In this document: in pieces, positions 54,041 through 61,791 of the stretch
Position numbering within the stretch: the stretch's first letter is position 1
Layout: every line of letters starts with the position of its first letter
Assembly (NCBI RefSeq): GCF_900176275.1
Contig: NZ_FWXD01000014.1
Location: 1 to 64,000 of the forward strand
DNA from: Andreprevotia lacus DSM 23236
GTDB lineage: Bacteria; Pseudomonadota; Gammaproteobacteria; Burkholderiales; Chitinibacteraceae
Direction: 5' to 3'
DNA length: 64,000 nucleotides
Position numbers and translations under genes: made by a program
Notes under the pieces: generated by a model
The model's database searches: none
What the model saw: the letters and a program-made list of their open reading frames with translations, nothing else
What the model was told of the DNA's origin: nothing

Positions 54041-54538
54041 ATGGGCATGGCTGCTTGCTTTGTTGCCGTAGATCCGGACTCGCTGCACAAGCTGCAGCAA
54101 TCGCCGGCACTACTCGAAGGTTTTCTATACCCGGACGACGGCGACAGCGAACCGCCCAACTACATCGACGTCGACAAAGCATGGCACGGCATCCACTTCA
54201 TGCTGACCGGCACGGACTATGGCGGCGCAGAGCCGCTATCGCTGGCCGTGCTGGGTGGCAAGGAAATCGGCGACGATGTGGGCTATGGCCCGGCGCGCGT
54301 GCTGGAACCGGCGCAGGTTCAAGCCGTTGCTGCCGCCCTGGCGACGATCAGCGAGCAGGATTTCCGCAGCCGCTTTGCGCCGCAAGCCATGGAGGCGGCG
54401 GATATCTATCCAGCCATCATCTGGGTGCGCGACGGGCAAGAAGCGCTGGACTACGTGGCCACATATTACGTGGAGCTGGCCAGCTTCTATGCTGCAGCTG
54501 CAGCGCGCGGGGACGGGGCCATCCTCTGGCTGTGCTGA
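54041..54538 (+). CDS. YfbM-like (DUF1877) protein
   Basis: A 165-residue protein. MGMAACFVAVDPDSLHKLQQ at the start, IDVDKAWHGIHFMLTGT in the middle and GYGPARVLEPAQVQAVAAAL follow the DUF1877/YfbM pattern, as does AIIWVRDGQEALDYVATYYV at the end. Function unknown. GGGAG (54029-54033) supports this start. Confidence 0.88.
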   Translation: MGMAACFVAVDPDSLHKLQQSPALLEGFLYPDDGDSEPPNYIDVDKAWHGIHFMLTGTDYGGAEPLSLAVLGGKEIGDDVGYGPARVLEPAQVQAVAAALATISEQDFRSRFAPQAMEAADIYPAIIWVRDGQEALDYVATYYVELASFYAAAAARGDGAILWLC

Positions 54539-54573
54539 GCACGCGATAGCGCGAGCCGGCCGCCCCTCGCCAG

Positions 54574-55860
54574 TCAACGTAGCCGCTGCATCACCGGCAC
54601 CGCGTGGTCATAGAAATGCTTCCAGCCCTCGCACAGATAGCTCAAGTTGCCCTCGCCCGGCCGCGTCTTGAGCAAGCGGGTACGCGGGCATTCGCCGTAG
54701 CACAGCTTGAGGTGCGGGCAGCGGCGGCATTCGCCCGGCAGGCTGTTGAACTTGTCGAGGCCGAATTCCAGCTGGCGCAGCGAGAACACCATCTCGGACA
54801 GCGGCCGTTCGCCGATCTTGCCGATTTCGTATTCGGGGTAGACGTAGTGGTCGCATGAATAAACGCGGCCATCCTGCTCTACCGCCACATTCTTGCCGCA
54901 ATAGGGACTGCTGGTGCACAGCATGGCCGGCTTGCCTTGCAGTTGCGCGATGGTGGTCTCGAACAGGTTGATGCGCACCTTGTTCAGGTCGCGCACGATC
55001 CATTCATCAAACACCGTGGCCAGAAAGCGGCCCCAGTCGGCCGAATCCACGCTCCAGTCGGTCACGATGGACAGCGGATGGCCCGGCTTGCTGCGCGGGC
55101 TGCCCACGGGCGCCAGCTGGGTCGATTCGACATGGCCCGGCGCCACCTGCTCAAACTGCGTGGGCTCGACGCAGGGGATGAACTGCATATAGCTCACGCC
55201 CAGCTCGTCGCGCAGGAAGCGGTATACCTCCAGCGGCTGCAGCGCGTTCTTGCGGTTGATCACGGTCAGCGTGCTGAACGGTACGCCGTATTTTTTCAGT
55301 ACCTGCACGCCATTCATCACCGCATCAAAGCTGGATTTGCCGGCTTTGGTAGGGCGGTAGGCATCGTGCAACTCGCGCGGGCCGTCTATGCTCAGGCCAA
55401 CCAGAAAACCAGCCTCGGCCAGAAACTCGCCCCATTCATCGTTGAGCAGGGTGCCGTTGGTTTGCAGGTCATTGGAGATGCGCCGGCCCGGCGGCGTGTG
55501 CCTGGCCTGCAGCGCCACGATACGGCGGAAGAAATCCACGCCAAGCAGAGTTGGCTCACCACCGTGCCAGGTGAACACGATTTCCTCGACATCCTGGCTG
55601 GCGATGTAATCGGCCACGAAGGTTTCCAGCAGGGCATCGCCGATGCGCTGGTTTTTCTGGTCCAGCAGCCCTTCCTTGCTCAGGTAGTAGCAGTAGTTGC
55701 AATCGAGGTTGCACGCAGAACCGACGGTCTTCACCGTGGCATGCATATAGCGGCTGACGCCCTGCCCCAGCTTGCCCTGGCCGGCATCGAGATAAGTCTG
55801 CAGTGCCTCGGGGCTGATATTGAGGCGTTTGGCGTGCTGCTGTGTTTCTACGCTGTACAT
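54574..55860 (-). CDS. Anaerobic sulfatase-maturating enzyme (radical SAM, SPASM)
   Basis: A 428-residue radical SAM enzyme that oxidises the active-site Ser or Cys of a sulfatase to formylglycine. The cluster motif CNLDCNYCYYL (CX3CX2C) is at about residues 50-60, followed by FTWHGGEPTLLG and LQTNGTLLN. A SPASM domain with many Cys carries the auxiliary iron-sulfur clusters (SPYCGKNVAVEQDGRVYSCD, CRRCPHLKLCYGECPR). It is encoded downstream of the sulfatase on the same strand, with one cysteine-cluster gene between. Confidence 0.94.
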   Translation of the reverse strand: MYSVETQQHAKRLNISPEALQTYLDAGQGKLGQGVSRYMHATVKTVGSACNLDCNYCYYLSKEGLLDQKNQRIGDALLETFVADYIASQDVEEIVFTWHGGEPTLLGVDFFRRIVALQARHTPPGRRISNDLQTNGTLLNDEWGEFLAEAGFLVGLSIDGPRELHDAYRPTKAGKSSFDAVMNGVQVLKKYGVPFSTLTVINRKNALQPLEVYRFLRDELGVSYMQFIPCVEPTQFEQVAPGHVESTQLAPVGSPRSKPGHPLSIVTDWSVDSADWGRFLATVFDEWIVRDLNKVRINLFETTIAQLQGKPAMLCTSSPYCGKNVAVEQDGRVYSCDHYVYPEYEIGKIGERPLSEMVFSLRQLEFGLDKFNSLPGECRRCPHLKLCYGECPRTRLLKTRPGEGNLSYLCEGWKHFYDHAVPVMQRLR

Positions 55861-55869
55861 GATGGCATC

Positions 55870-56817
55870 TCAGGCTGCCAGGCGTGGCAGCAGGGAGCGG
55901 CAGGCTTCGGCCATGCCGCGCAGTTGTTGGGTAAACGGCTTGTCCGCCGCTTGTTTACGTTGCAGTGCCGCAGCCAGTGCGGCATCGATCAGCGCCAGTT
56001 GCGCGCGCACGAATTGCGCACAGCGCGCCGGGCCATAAGCGGGATCGGCGGCCAGCAAGGCCAGCAGCGGCACCGGGGGGATCTGGTAAAAGCCGGCCTG
56101 CGGAATGCGCGCCCACAGTGCGACATCACGCAATGCATCAGTCAGCAACCGGTGCAGGGCATTGCCCCAGGCGGTCTTGTCGGCTGCCAGCGCGGCGCGG
56201 TGGCGCTGCAGATCATGCGCGTAGCCGACATCGGTCACCTGGGTGCCGTCGATCAGCAGCTGGCCAGCGCCCGCAGCGGCCGGGCTGATGCACGCAGCAC
56301 GCGCGAAACCGGCGCTGCGACTGGCCAGCACCGCATGTTGCAGCCGGTCTGGCTGCAGCGCATCCAGCGGCACCACGTCGCAGGCCAGCGGCTTGCCGGC
56401 CGTGTGCAAGGTGCAGCGGCCATCGCCGCCCAGCGCCGGGCAGGTGCGCGTCGGATAGTCGGTGGCCAGCAGTGCAATCTGCAGCGCTGCGCCATTGGCA
56501 GCCGGGTATAGCAATTGTTCGAACAGCGCCTGCTGAGCGGCCACGTCGGCCACATCAGCAGCCACGCCCTCCACCGGCTGGCCGGCGCGCAAGGGCTGTA
56601 CGCGGCGCAGGCCGAGCGTGATGATGAACTGCGCCTCGAAGCGCAGCGCTTCATCCAGGGTCAGCAACGGCGGCGTATTGCAGCACTGACCGCAGGCGGT
56701 GCACGCGAATGCATATGCACTGGCCGTAGCCGTCTGCGCATGAAGAGAAATGATATTGCTCATCGGTATGAAGACGGAGCGCATGGCAGCCGCCCGAAGG
56801 CGACCGCCATGGTTCAT
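55870..56817 (-). CDS. YkgJ-like cysteine-cluster protein of the sulfatase locus
   Basis: A 315-residue protein with the CTACGQCCNTPPLL motif (CxxCxxCC) near the N-terminus, then TRTCPALGGDGRCTLHTAGK and LACDVVPLDAL, the Cys pattern of YkgJ/flagellin N-methylase-like proteins, and an Ala-rich helical C-terminus. ATG 56817 has AAGGA 6 bases upstream; a later ATG (56763) closer to the Cys motif is a fair alternative. It lies 9 bases ahead of the maturase gene, so a helper role for the sulfatase system is possible but unproven. Confidence 0.75.
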   Translation of the reverse strand: MNHGGRLRAAAMRSVFIPMSNIISLHAQTATASAYAFACTACGQCCNTPPLLTLDEALRFEAQFIITLGLRRVQPLRAGQPVEGVAADVADVAAQQALFEQLLYPAANGAALQIALLATDYPTRTCPALGGDGRCTLHTAGKPLACDVVPLDALQPDRLQHAVLASRSAGFARAACISPAAAGAGQLLIDGTQVTDVGYAHDLQRHRAALAADKTAWGNALHRLLTDALRDVALWARIPQAGFYQIPPVPLLALLAADPAYGPARCAQFVRAQLALIDAALAAALQRKQAADKPFTQQLRGMAEACRSLLPRLAA

Positions 56818-56862
56818 GCTGTTTCCTTATCTGTGCATCTGGTTCACGACGCCCCGCTTCGT

Positions 56863-56990
56863 GCCGCTGACGAGCCTGAGCGAGGCTCCCTCGCGGCGGC
56901 GAGGGCGGGGGGAGTGGAGTCGAACAGGGAGCGCCGGCGGGCAACGTCCGACGCCCGCAAGAACCCGGCCATGCCGGGTTCTTGATGCCG
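56863..56990 (-). repeat. Composite palindromic intergenic repeat, copy B (inverted)
   Basis: On the minus strand it reads CGGCATCAAGAACCCGGC... then, after a 40-base variable spacer, CGCCCTCGCCGCCGCGAGGG AGCCTCGCT and CGTCAGCGGC, nearly identical to copy A at 16861-16993. It lies between the sulfatase gene and the cysteine-cluster gene. Block 1 may serve as a terminator for the sulfatase transcript. Confidence 0.8.
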
Positions 56991-57028
56991 CTTATCCACC
57001 ACAACGGGCACCAGATGCATCAAGGCGC

Positions 57029-58987
57029 TCAATAGTAACCACGCGGACGCAACGGGCTGACGCCGCCAACCGACGTCATATAGCTCTTCCATTGCTGGAT
57101 CAGCGTGCTGGTCAGTTGCGGGTACTGCGCCGACAGGTCCTTGGTCTCGCCACGGTCCACGCTCAGGTCGAACAGCTCCCAGTGGCCGTCCAGCGGGCCG
57201 AACGGCGGCTCGGTAAAGCGCGCCTTCCAGCGGCCATCGGCACTGTAGATGGCAGTACGCCCGTAGCTTTCCTCGCCAAACGGCACCACGCGCACCGCGC
57301 TGCTGCTGTTTTGCTTGAGCGCATCGACCAGCGATTTGCCGGTCACCGGGTACACATTGCGACCGTTGTAGACCACCTTGCCGCTGTTCAGATCCTTGCC
57401 GGTGGCAGGATCGAGCTTGGGTGCTGCCGCCTGTGTCGGCAGCGTCACCTTGCCCAGCGCCAGGAAGGTGGCGGTGTTGTCGGTCACATGCGTAAAGCCG
57501 CTGAACGGTGGCAGGCCGGTTTTCTGGCCCGGCAGCTTGGCAATGGCCGGCGTGGAAATGCCACCCTCGCCCATATGGCCCTTGGTCTGCGCGAACGGCG
57601 TGGCGCTGACTTCACCCCAGCGGATGCCGTAGGCGAGGCCCGGCAGGCTGGCATAGCTGATGTCGGTGCCCAGCTTCTCGTACTTGCCTGGCTGCGCGTT
57701 GGCGGTATCGGTCGCAAGCGGGTCAGCGCCCGAATCGATCGGCCAGCCTTCCGCGCCGTTATCCGACTGGAACAGGATGAAGGTGTTGTCGTACTGACCG
57801 GTGTCCTTCAGGTGCTGGATCAAACGGCCGATGTTCCAATCGAGGTTGGACACCATGCCGGCGTAGATTTCCATGTAGCGCGCCTGTGCCTTCTTCTCGT
57901 CGGCGGTCAGGCTGGCCCACTTCTTCACTACGCGGCCCGGGCCGTAGTCGACAAAGCCGTCGGCAGCGGCATTGACGGCGCTGGTGTACTTGGCGCTGGC
58001 GGTGCCGTTGTTCGGCGTGGCAGTCGGACGCACCAGTGTTTCGGGCGAGCCGGTGCTGGCCGGCTGGCCGGCCGGGATGATGCCCAGCGCCTGCAGGCGG
58101 GCATAGCGCGCGGCCGCAATCGGCTCATAGCCTTGGTCGTATTTGCCCTTGTACTTGCTCAGCCAGGGTTCCGGCACCTGCAGCGGCCAGTGCGGCGAGG
58201 TATAGGCGGCGTAGGCGAAGAACGGTTTGCCGTCCTTGGCATTGCTGTCGATGTAGGAAATCAGCTTGTCGGTATAGAAATCGCTGGAGTAAAACACCGC
58301 CGGGCTGCCGCCCGTGCCACCCGGCTGGCCGGGTTGGCCCGGCTGCACGTAACGCCCGTCTTCGGTGTAGTTCTTCGAGCCGGCGGCTTCGTGGCCGAAA
58401 TGGTTGCTGGCCGCGCCACCCAGCAGGGTGTAGCTGCGCTCGAAGCCCCACTGGTCCGGCGTCTTGCCGGCCGTTGCCGGGCCGCCGACGATGGACGAAC
58501 CCAGATGCCACTTGCCGGCGATATAGGTGTGGTAGCCGTTGTCCTTGAGCAGTTGCGCCACCGACAGCGAGCTGTCGTTCAGATAGCCCTCGTAGCCCGG
58601 CAGACCCTTGCGTTCATCCTGCGGCGCACCCATGGTGCCCTCGCCCACCAGATGGTGGTCGGTACCGGAAATCAGCATCGAGCGCGTGATGGCGCTGACG
58701 GTGCCGGTGTGATGGTTGGTGAGGATGCGCCCGTCTGCCACCAGAGCATCCAGATTCGGCGTGTCGATTTCACCGCCGAAGGCATGGATGTCCGAATAGC
58801 CGAGGTCGTCGGCCATGATGTAGAGGATGTTGGGGCGGCCATCGGCCACCGAAGGGCTAGGGGTAGGCGTCGGATTGGCTGCGCTGCTGTCCGAGCTGTC
58901 GCAGCCGGCCAGCGCCAGACCGGCGACGATGGCGATGCACAGCGCGCTTTTCCCGAAGCGGCCGGGCAATTTGCCGTGTACAGGCAT
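57029..58987 (-). CDS. Lipoprotein sulfatase (arylsulfatase family), Ser-type active site
   Basis: A 652-residue enzyme with a lipoprotein signal (IVAGLALAGC, Cys29) and a Ser/Thr/Pro linker. The sulfatase fold starts at about residue 52: NILYIMADDLGYSD supplies two metal-binding Asp, and HTYIAGKWHLG supplies the Lys-x-His. The formylglycine site reads VSAITRSMLISG: a Ser nucleophile with Ile where Pro or Ala is usual in C/S-x-P/A-x-R. The expected later motifs are present (LFQSDNGAEGWP, GHMGEGGI). It hydrolyses sulfate esters, probably from polysaccharides or aryl sulfates. The maturase gene nearby fits a Ser-type site. Confidence 0.9.
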   Translation of the reverse strand: MPVHGKLPGRFGKSALCIAIVAGLALAGCDSSDSSAANPTPTPSPSVADGRPNILYIMADDLGYSDIHAFGGEIDTPNLDALVADGRILTNHHTGTVSAITRSMLISGTDHHLVGEGTMGAPQDERKGLPGYEGYLNDSSLSVAQLLKDNGYHTYIAGKWHLGSSIVGGPATAGKTPDQWGFERSYTLLGGAASNHFGHEAAGSKNYTEDGRYVQPGQPGQPGGTGGSPAVFYSSDFYTDKLISYIDSNAKDGKPFFAYAAYTSPHWPLQVPEPWLSKYKGKYDQGYEPIAAARYARLQALGIIPAGQPASTGSPETLVRPTATPNNGTASAKYTSAVNAAADGFVDYGPGRVVKKWASLTADEKKAQARYMEIYAGMVSNLDWNIGRLIQHLKDTGQYDNTFILFQSDNGAEGWPIDSGADPLATDTANAQPGKYEKLGTDISYASLPGLAYGIRWGEVSATPFAQTKGHMGEGGISTPAIAKLPGQKTGLPPFSGFTHVTDNTATFLALGKVTLPTQAAAPKLDPATGKDLNSGKVVYNGRNVYPVTGKSLVDALKQNSSSAVRVVPFGEESYGRTAIYSADGRWKARFTEPPFGPLDGHWELFDLSVDRGETKDLSAQYPQLTSTLIQQWKSYMTSVGGVSPLRPRGYY

Positions 58988-59032
58988 GATTCACTCCCTG
59001 AAGTGATCGTTATGGGAATGAACGATGCTAGC

Positions 59033-59069
59033 GATGCTCATTAAGTCCAATTAATACTTAATAAGCATC
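59033..59069 (-). promoter_or_regulatory. 14-bp inverted repeat, probable operator of the sulfatase gene
   Basis: GATGCTCATTAAGT (59033-59046) and ACTTAATAAGCATC (59056-59069) are inverted copies with one mismatch and a 9-base AT-rich spacer. It sits 46-82 bases upstream of the sulfatase start, a position and symmetry expected of a dimeric regulator site. Regulator unknown. Confidence 0.65.
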
Positions 59070-59269
59070 ACCATAAAACAAATAGAACTATATGATCAGC
59101 AAACAATACAGAAAGGCATGTAAACCTTTGCCTTTATTGCCGTTCCTGCTGATGACAGCAGTGCTGCTTGCGCAGCAGCCGCACTGCTGGGTTATCCGCA
59201 GATGTGTGGTTTTTATGCAGATTGCCGACCACTACCGCATGTCCAGTGGTACCTCAAGTCCCGGCCAGA

Positions 59270-59330
59270 GCCGCTGACGAGCGATAGCGAGGCCCCCTCG
59301 CGGCGGCGAGGGCGGAGGGTGTGGAATCAA
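59270..59330 (-). repeat. Composite palindromic intergenic repeat, copy C (block 2 only)
   Basis: GCCGCTGACGAGCGATAGCG then CCCTCGCGGCGGCGAGGGCG on the plus strand match block 2 of copies A and B in the inverted orientation. Block 1 is not clearly preserved; different stems follow. Confidence 0.7.
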
Positions 59331-59438
59331 TCAAAAGAGCGCCGTTGTTTCGCCCCCGGCAGCCGGTGAGCACCTGGCTTTGCCGGGCGCATGCTGCCGG
59401 TTGATCAACACCCGGCCCCCAAGGAAAGAAACAGGCGC

Positions 59439-60026
59439 TCAAGCCAGATGGCCCAGCCCGGCACGCGCCAGCAGGCTGGCGGTTTCATGCACCGGCAGGC
59501 CCATCACGCCGGTAAAGCTGCCCGAGAGCTGCGACACGAACAGCCCGCCCCAGCCCTGGATGCCATAGCTGCCGGCCTTGTCCATCGGCTCGCCACTGGC
59601 GACGTAGGCGGCGATCTGCGCCTCGGTCAGCGTGGCAAAGGTCACGTCGCTGACCGACAGCACCGCATCAATGTCATCGCCCCGGCATAGCGCCACGCCG
59701 GTCAGCACCTGATGCGTGCTGCCCGATAGCTGGCGCAGCATGGCGGCGGCATCGGCCGCGTCTTCCGGCTTGCCGAGGATGAGCGCGCCGAGCGCGACGG
59801 TGGTATCCGAACCCAGCACCGGCAGTGCCGGCTTGCCCTGCGCCTGCGCGGCCAGCCAGCCCGAGCGCGCCTTGGCGCGTGCCAGCCGCAGCACGTAGTC
59901 GTGCGGGTTTTCATCCTGCAGCACGGTTTCATCGACTGGCGCGCTGACGATTTCAAAGGTCACGCCGGTTTGCGCCAGCAGTTCGCGCCGGCGCGGGCTG
60001 GCAGAGGCAAGGTAGAGGTCGGTCAT
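59439..60026 (-). CDS. Maf-family nucleotide pyrophosphatase (dTTP/UTP type)
   Basis: A 195-residue protein with the Maf signatures LASASPRRRELL at the start, PVDETVLQDENPHDYVLRLA, GSDTTVALGALILGKPEDA with the catalytic Asp, and DKAGSYGIQGWGGLFV near the end. It removes pyrophosphate from dTTP/UTP or modified nucleotides. It lies 45 bases after rlmH on the same strand, a usual pairing. Confidence 0.95.
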   Translation of the reverse strand: MTDLYLASASPRRRELLAQTGVTFEIVSAPVDETVLQDENPHDYVLRLARAKARSGWLAAQAQGKPALPVLGSDTTVALGALILGKPEDAADAAAMLRQLSGSTHQVLTGVALCRGDDIDAVLSVSDVTFATLTEAQIAAYVASGEPMDKAGSYGIQGWGGLFVSQLSGSFTGVMGLPVHETASLLARAGLGHLA

Positions 60027-60071
60027 GCGGGGGTTCCGAAACAATATGAATATGTGAAATGAGCCAGCCGC

Positions 60072-60542
60072 TCATTCCCGGTGGTAAGGGTGGTTGTGCA
60101 GGATGGAATAGGCACGATAGAGCTGCTCGGCCAGCAGCACGCGCACCATGCCGTGCGGCAGGGTCATGGCCGACAGCTGCAGCAACTGGTCGGCACGCTG
60201 CTTCACGCTCGGGTCCAGCCCGTCGGTGCCGCCGATGATGAACACGGCATCGCGCCCGTCGGTGTGCCAGCCCTTCATCTTGTCGGCCAGCTGCATGGTG
60301 GTCCAGTTGGCGCCGCGCTCGTCCATGGCCAGCACGCGCGCGCCCTGCGGCACGGCGGCCAGGATGCGCTCGGCCTCCTCGGCCATCACCTGCTGCGGCG
60401 TTTTGCTGCCGGCGCGCTTGTCGGGCTTGAGTTCGATCAGGCTGAGCGCAAATTCGCGCGGCAGCCGCTTCTGGTATTCGGCAAAACCGTCTTCGATCCA
60501 GCCCGGCATTTTGTGGCCAACGGCAATGATGATGAGCTTCAT
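60072..60542 (-). CDS. rlmH: 23S rRNA pseudouridine-1915 N3-methyltransferase RlmH
   Basis: A 156-residue SPOUT methyltransferase: [20 protein letters not shown] at the start, [18 protein letters not shown] (knot and SAM pocket) and the near-invariant end [10 protein letters not shown]. Length 156 matches the family (155-156). It starts at 60542, 55 bases from the divergent pseudouridine synthase gene. Confidence 0.97.
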   Translation of the reverse strand: MKLIIIAVGHKMPGWIEDGFAEYQKRLPREFALSLIELKPDKRAGSKTPQQVMAEEAERILAAVPQGARVLAMDERGANWTTMQLADKMKGWHTDGRDAVFIIGGTDGLDPSVKQRADQLLQLSAMTLPHGMVRVLLAEQLYRAYSILHNHPYHRE

Positions 60543-60597
60543 GGCAGGCGCATCGCTAAAATGACACGATTTTACGCCAGAACCGCCGCCGCACCCC

Positions 60598-61344
60598 ATG
60601 TCCGCCACCGATCCCGCCCACAGCCCCTATCCCGATTGCCTGACCCTGCACACGCCCGAGCCCGATCACGCGGCAGTGCTGCAGGTCGAGGCCGATTTCA
60701 TCGTGGCCTACAAGCCGCCCGGCATGAGCTTCCACCGCGAGGGCGAGCTGCCCGGGCTGCTAGACCATTTGCGCGTGCTGCACGAGGGCGAGCTCTACCC
60801 GCTGCACCGGCTGGACCGGCTGACCTCGGGCCTGCTGCTGCTGGCACGCAACGCCGCAGCGGCCAGCGAATTCGGCAGCATGTTCGCCGCGCACCGGCTG
60901 GACAAATACTATCTGGCGCTGAGCGCGCGCGCGCCGCAAAAAAAGCAGGGCACGGTGGCCGGCGCCATGTTGCCGGCACGCGGCGGCAGCTGGCGGCTGG
61001 GCGAGGGGCAGGAACAATACGCGGTGACGCAGTTCTTCAGCCATGGCGTGGGCAATGGCCAGCGCCTGTTGCTGCTGCGCCCGCTATCCGGCCGCACCCA
61101 CCAGCTGCGCGTGGCAATGAAAAGCCTGGGCGCGCCGCTGCTCGGCGATGTGCGCTATGGCGGCGCAGCGGCAGACCGCGGCTATCTGCATGCCTATGCA
61201 CTGGCCTTTCTGTGGCGCGGCCAGCCGCATGCCTATCGGCTACCGCCGGCCGCCGGCATGCACTTCACCTCGCCGGCATTCAGTCAGCTGCTGAGCGGCA
61301 TGTCATTGCCATGGGATTATGCGTGGCCAAGCCGCAAGAAATAA
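60598..61344 (+). CDS. RluA/TruC-family pseudouridine synthase
   Basis: A 248-residue enzyme with [17 protein letters not shown] (catalytic Asp), [29 protein letters not shown] and HAYALAF. It lacks an S4 domain, as in TruC-like or RluA-like enzymes that modify tRNA or rRNA. The target is not decidable by eye. Divergent from rlmH. Confidence 0.88.
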   Translation: MSATDPAHSPYPDCLTLHTPEPDHAAVLQVEADFIVAYKPPGMSFHREGELPGLLDHLRVLHEGELYPLHRLDRLTSGLLLLARNAAAASEFGSMFAAHRLDKYYLALSARAPQKKQGTVAGAMLPARGGSWRLGEGQEQYAVTQFFSHGVGNGQRLLLLRPLSGRTHQLRVAMKSLGAPLLGDVRYGGAAADRGYLHAYALAFLWRGQPHAYRLPPAAGMHFTSPAFSQLLSGMSLPWDYAWPSRKK

Positions 61345-61791
61345 GTGACAGCAAAAAGTCAGCGCGACGTTAGAAACAAACAAAAAGACAATACCATTAC
61401 AACAGCACGAAGCACGCCACTCGGCTGTTTTTTGCATAACAGACTACATTTCTGTACGTTATTTTCTTACATAAGAAAGCACTAATTGCTGCCATGCAGC
61501 ATGAAAATATTAGACAAAAACTCATACTTATCAAAATGTTAACAACATGCATCGCACCAGCAGCATGCAGGTGCACAAGGGGAAATGTAGTTGTAGCTGT
61601 TTTTGTTACAAACGCACTTTCATGGCGTCAGGCAGGCTATTGACAAGCCGCAATACCTGCCCGCTAATCATCATCCATGGCTGGTATCTGCGGATGCACA
61701 GACCTGTAGCGCTGACATTCTTACCAAAGACTGACGAGCGCCGGCCACGGCGAAAAGCCGGGTCGACCCAAACAATGGATGGAGAGAGTAA
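61345..61791 (+). other. AT-rich upstream region of the chitinase gene
   Basis: 447 bases without a gene, richer in A/T than the surroundings. It contains a 7-bp inverted repeat TTTCTTA-CA-TAAGAAA (61463-61478). AT-rich segments continue to about 61620. GGAGAGAG just before 61792 is the ribosome site. It probably carries the regulated chitinase promoter. Small open frames here look spurious. Confidence 0.5.

Larger units (their letters stand above)
58988..59438. other. Gene-free stretch between sulfatase and maf
   Basis: 451 bases. It holds the sulfatase promoter region with the 59033-59069 inverted repeat, an AT-rich segment (to ~59130), and repeat copy C (59270-59330). It ends with a GC-rich region of stems such as CGGCAGCCGG (59358-59367). 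A 61-codon open frame at 59092-59277 has no recognisable product. Confidence 0.6.

Noticed and set aside
56750-59044. 764-codon plus-strand frame
   Set aside because: Antisense to the sulfatase gene, whose domains are unmistakable.
59092-59277. 61-codon frame in the sulfatase-maf gap
   Set aside because: No ribosome site of quality, no recognisable product, and it runs into repeat copy C.
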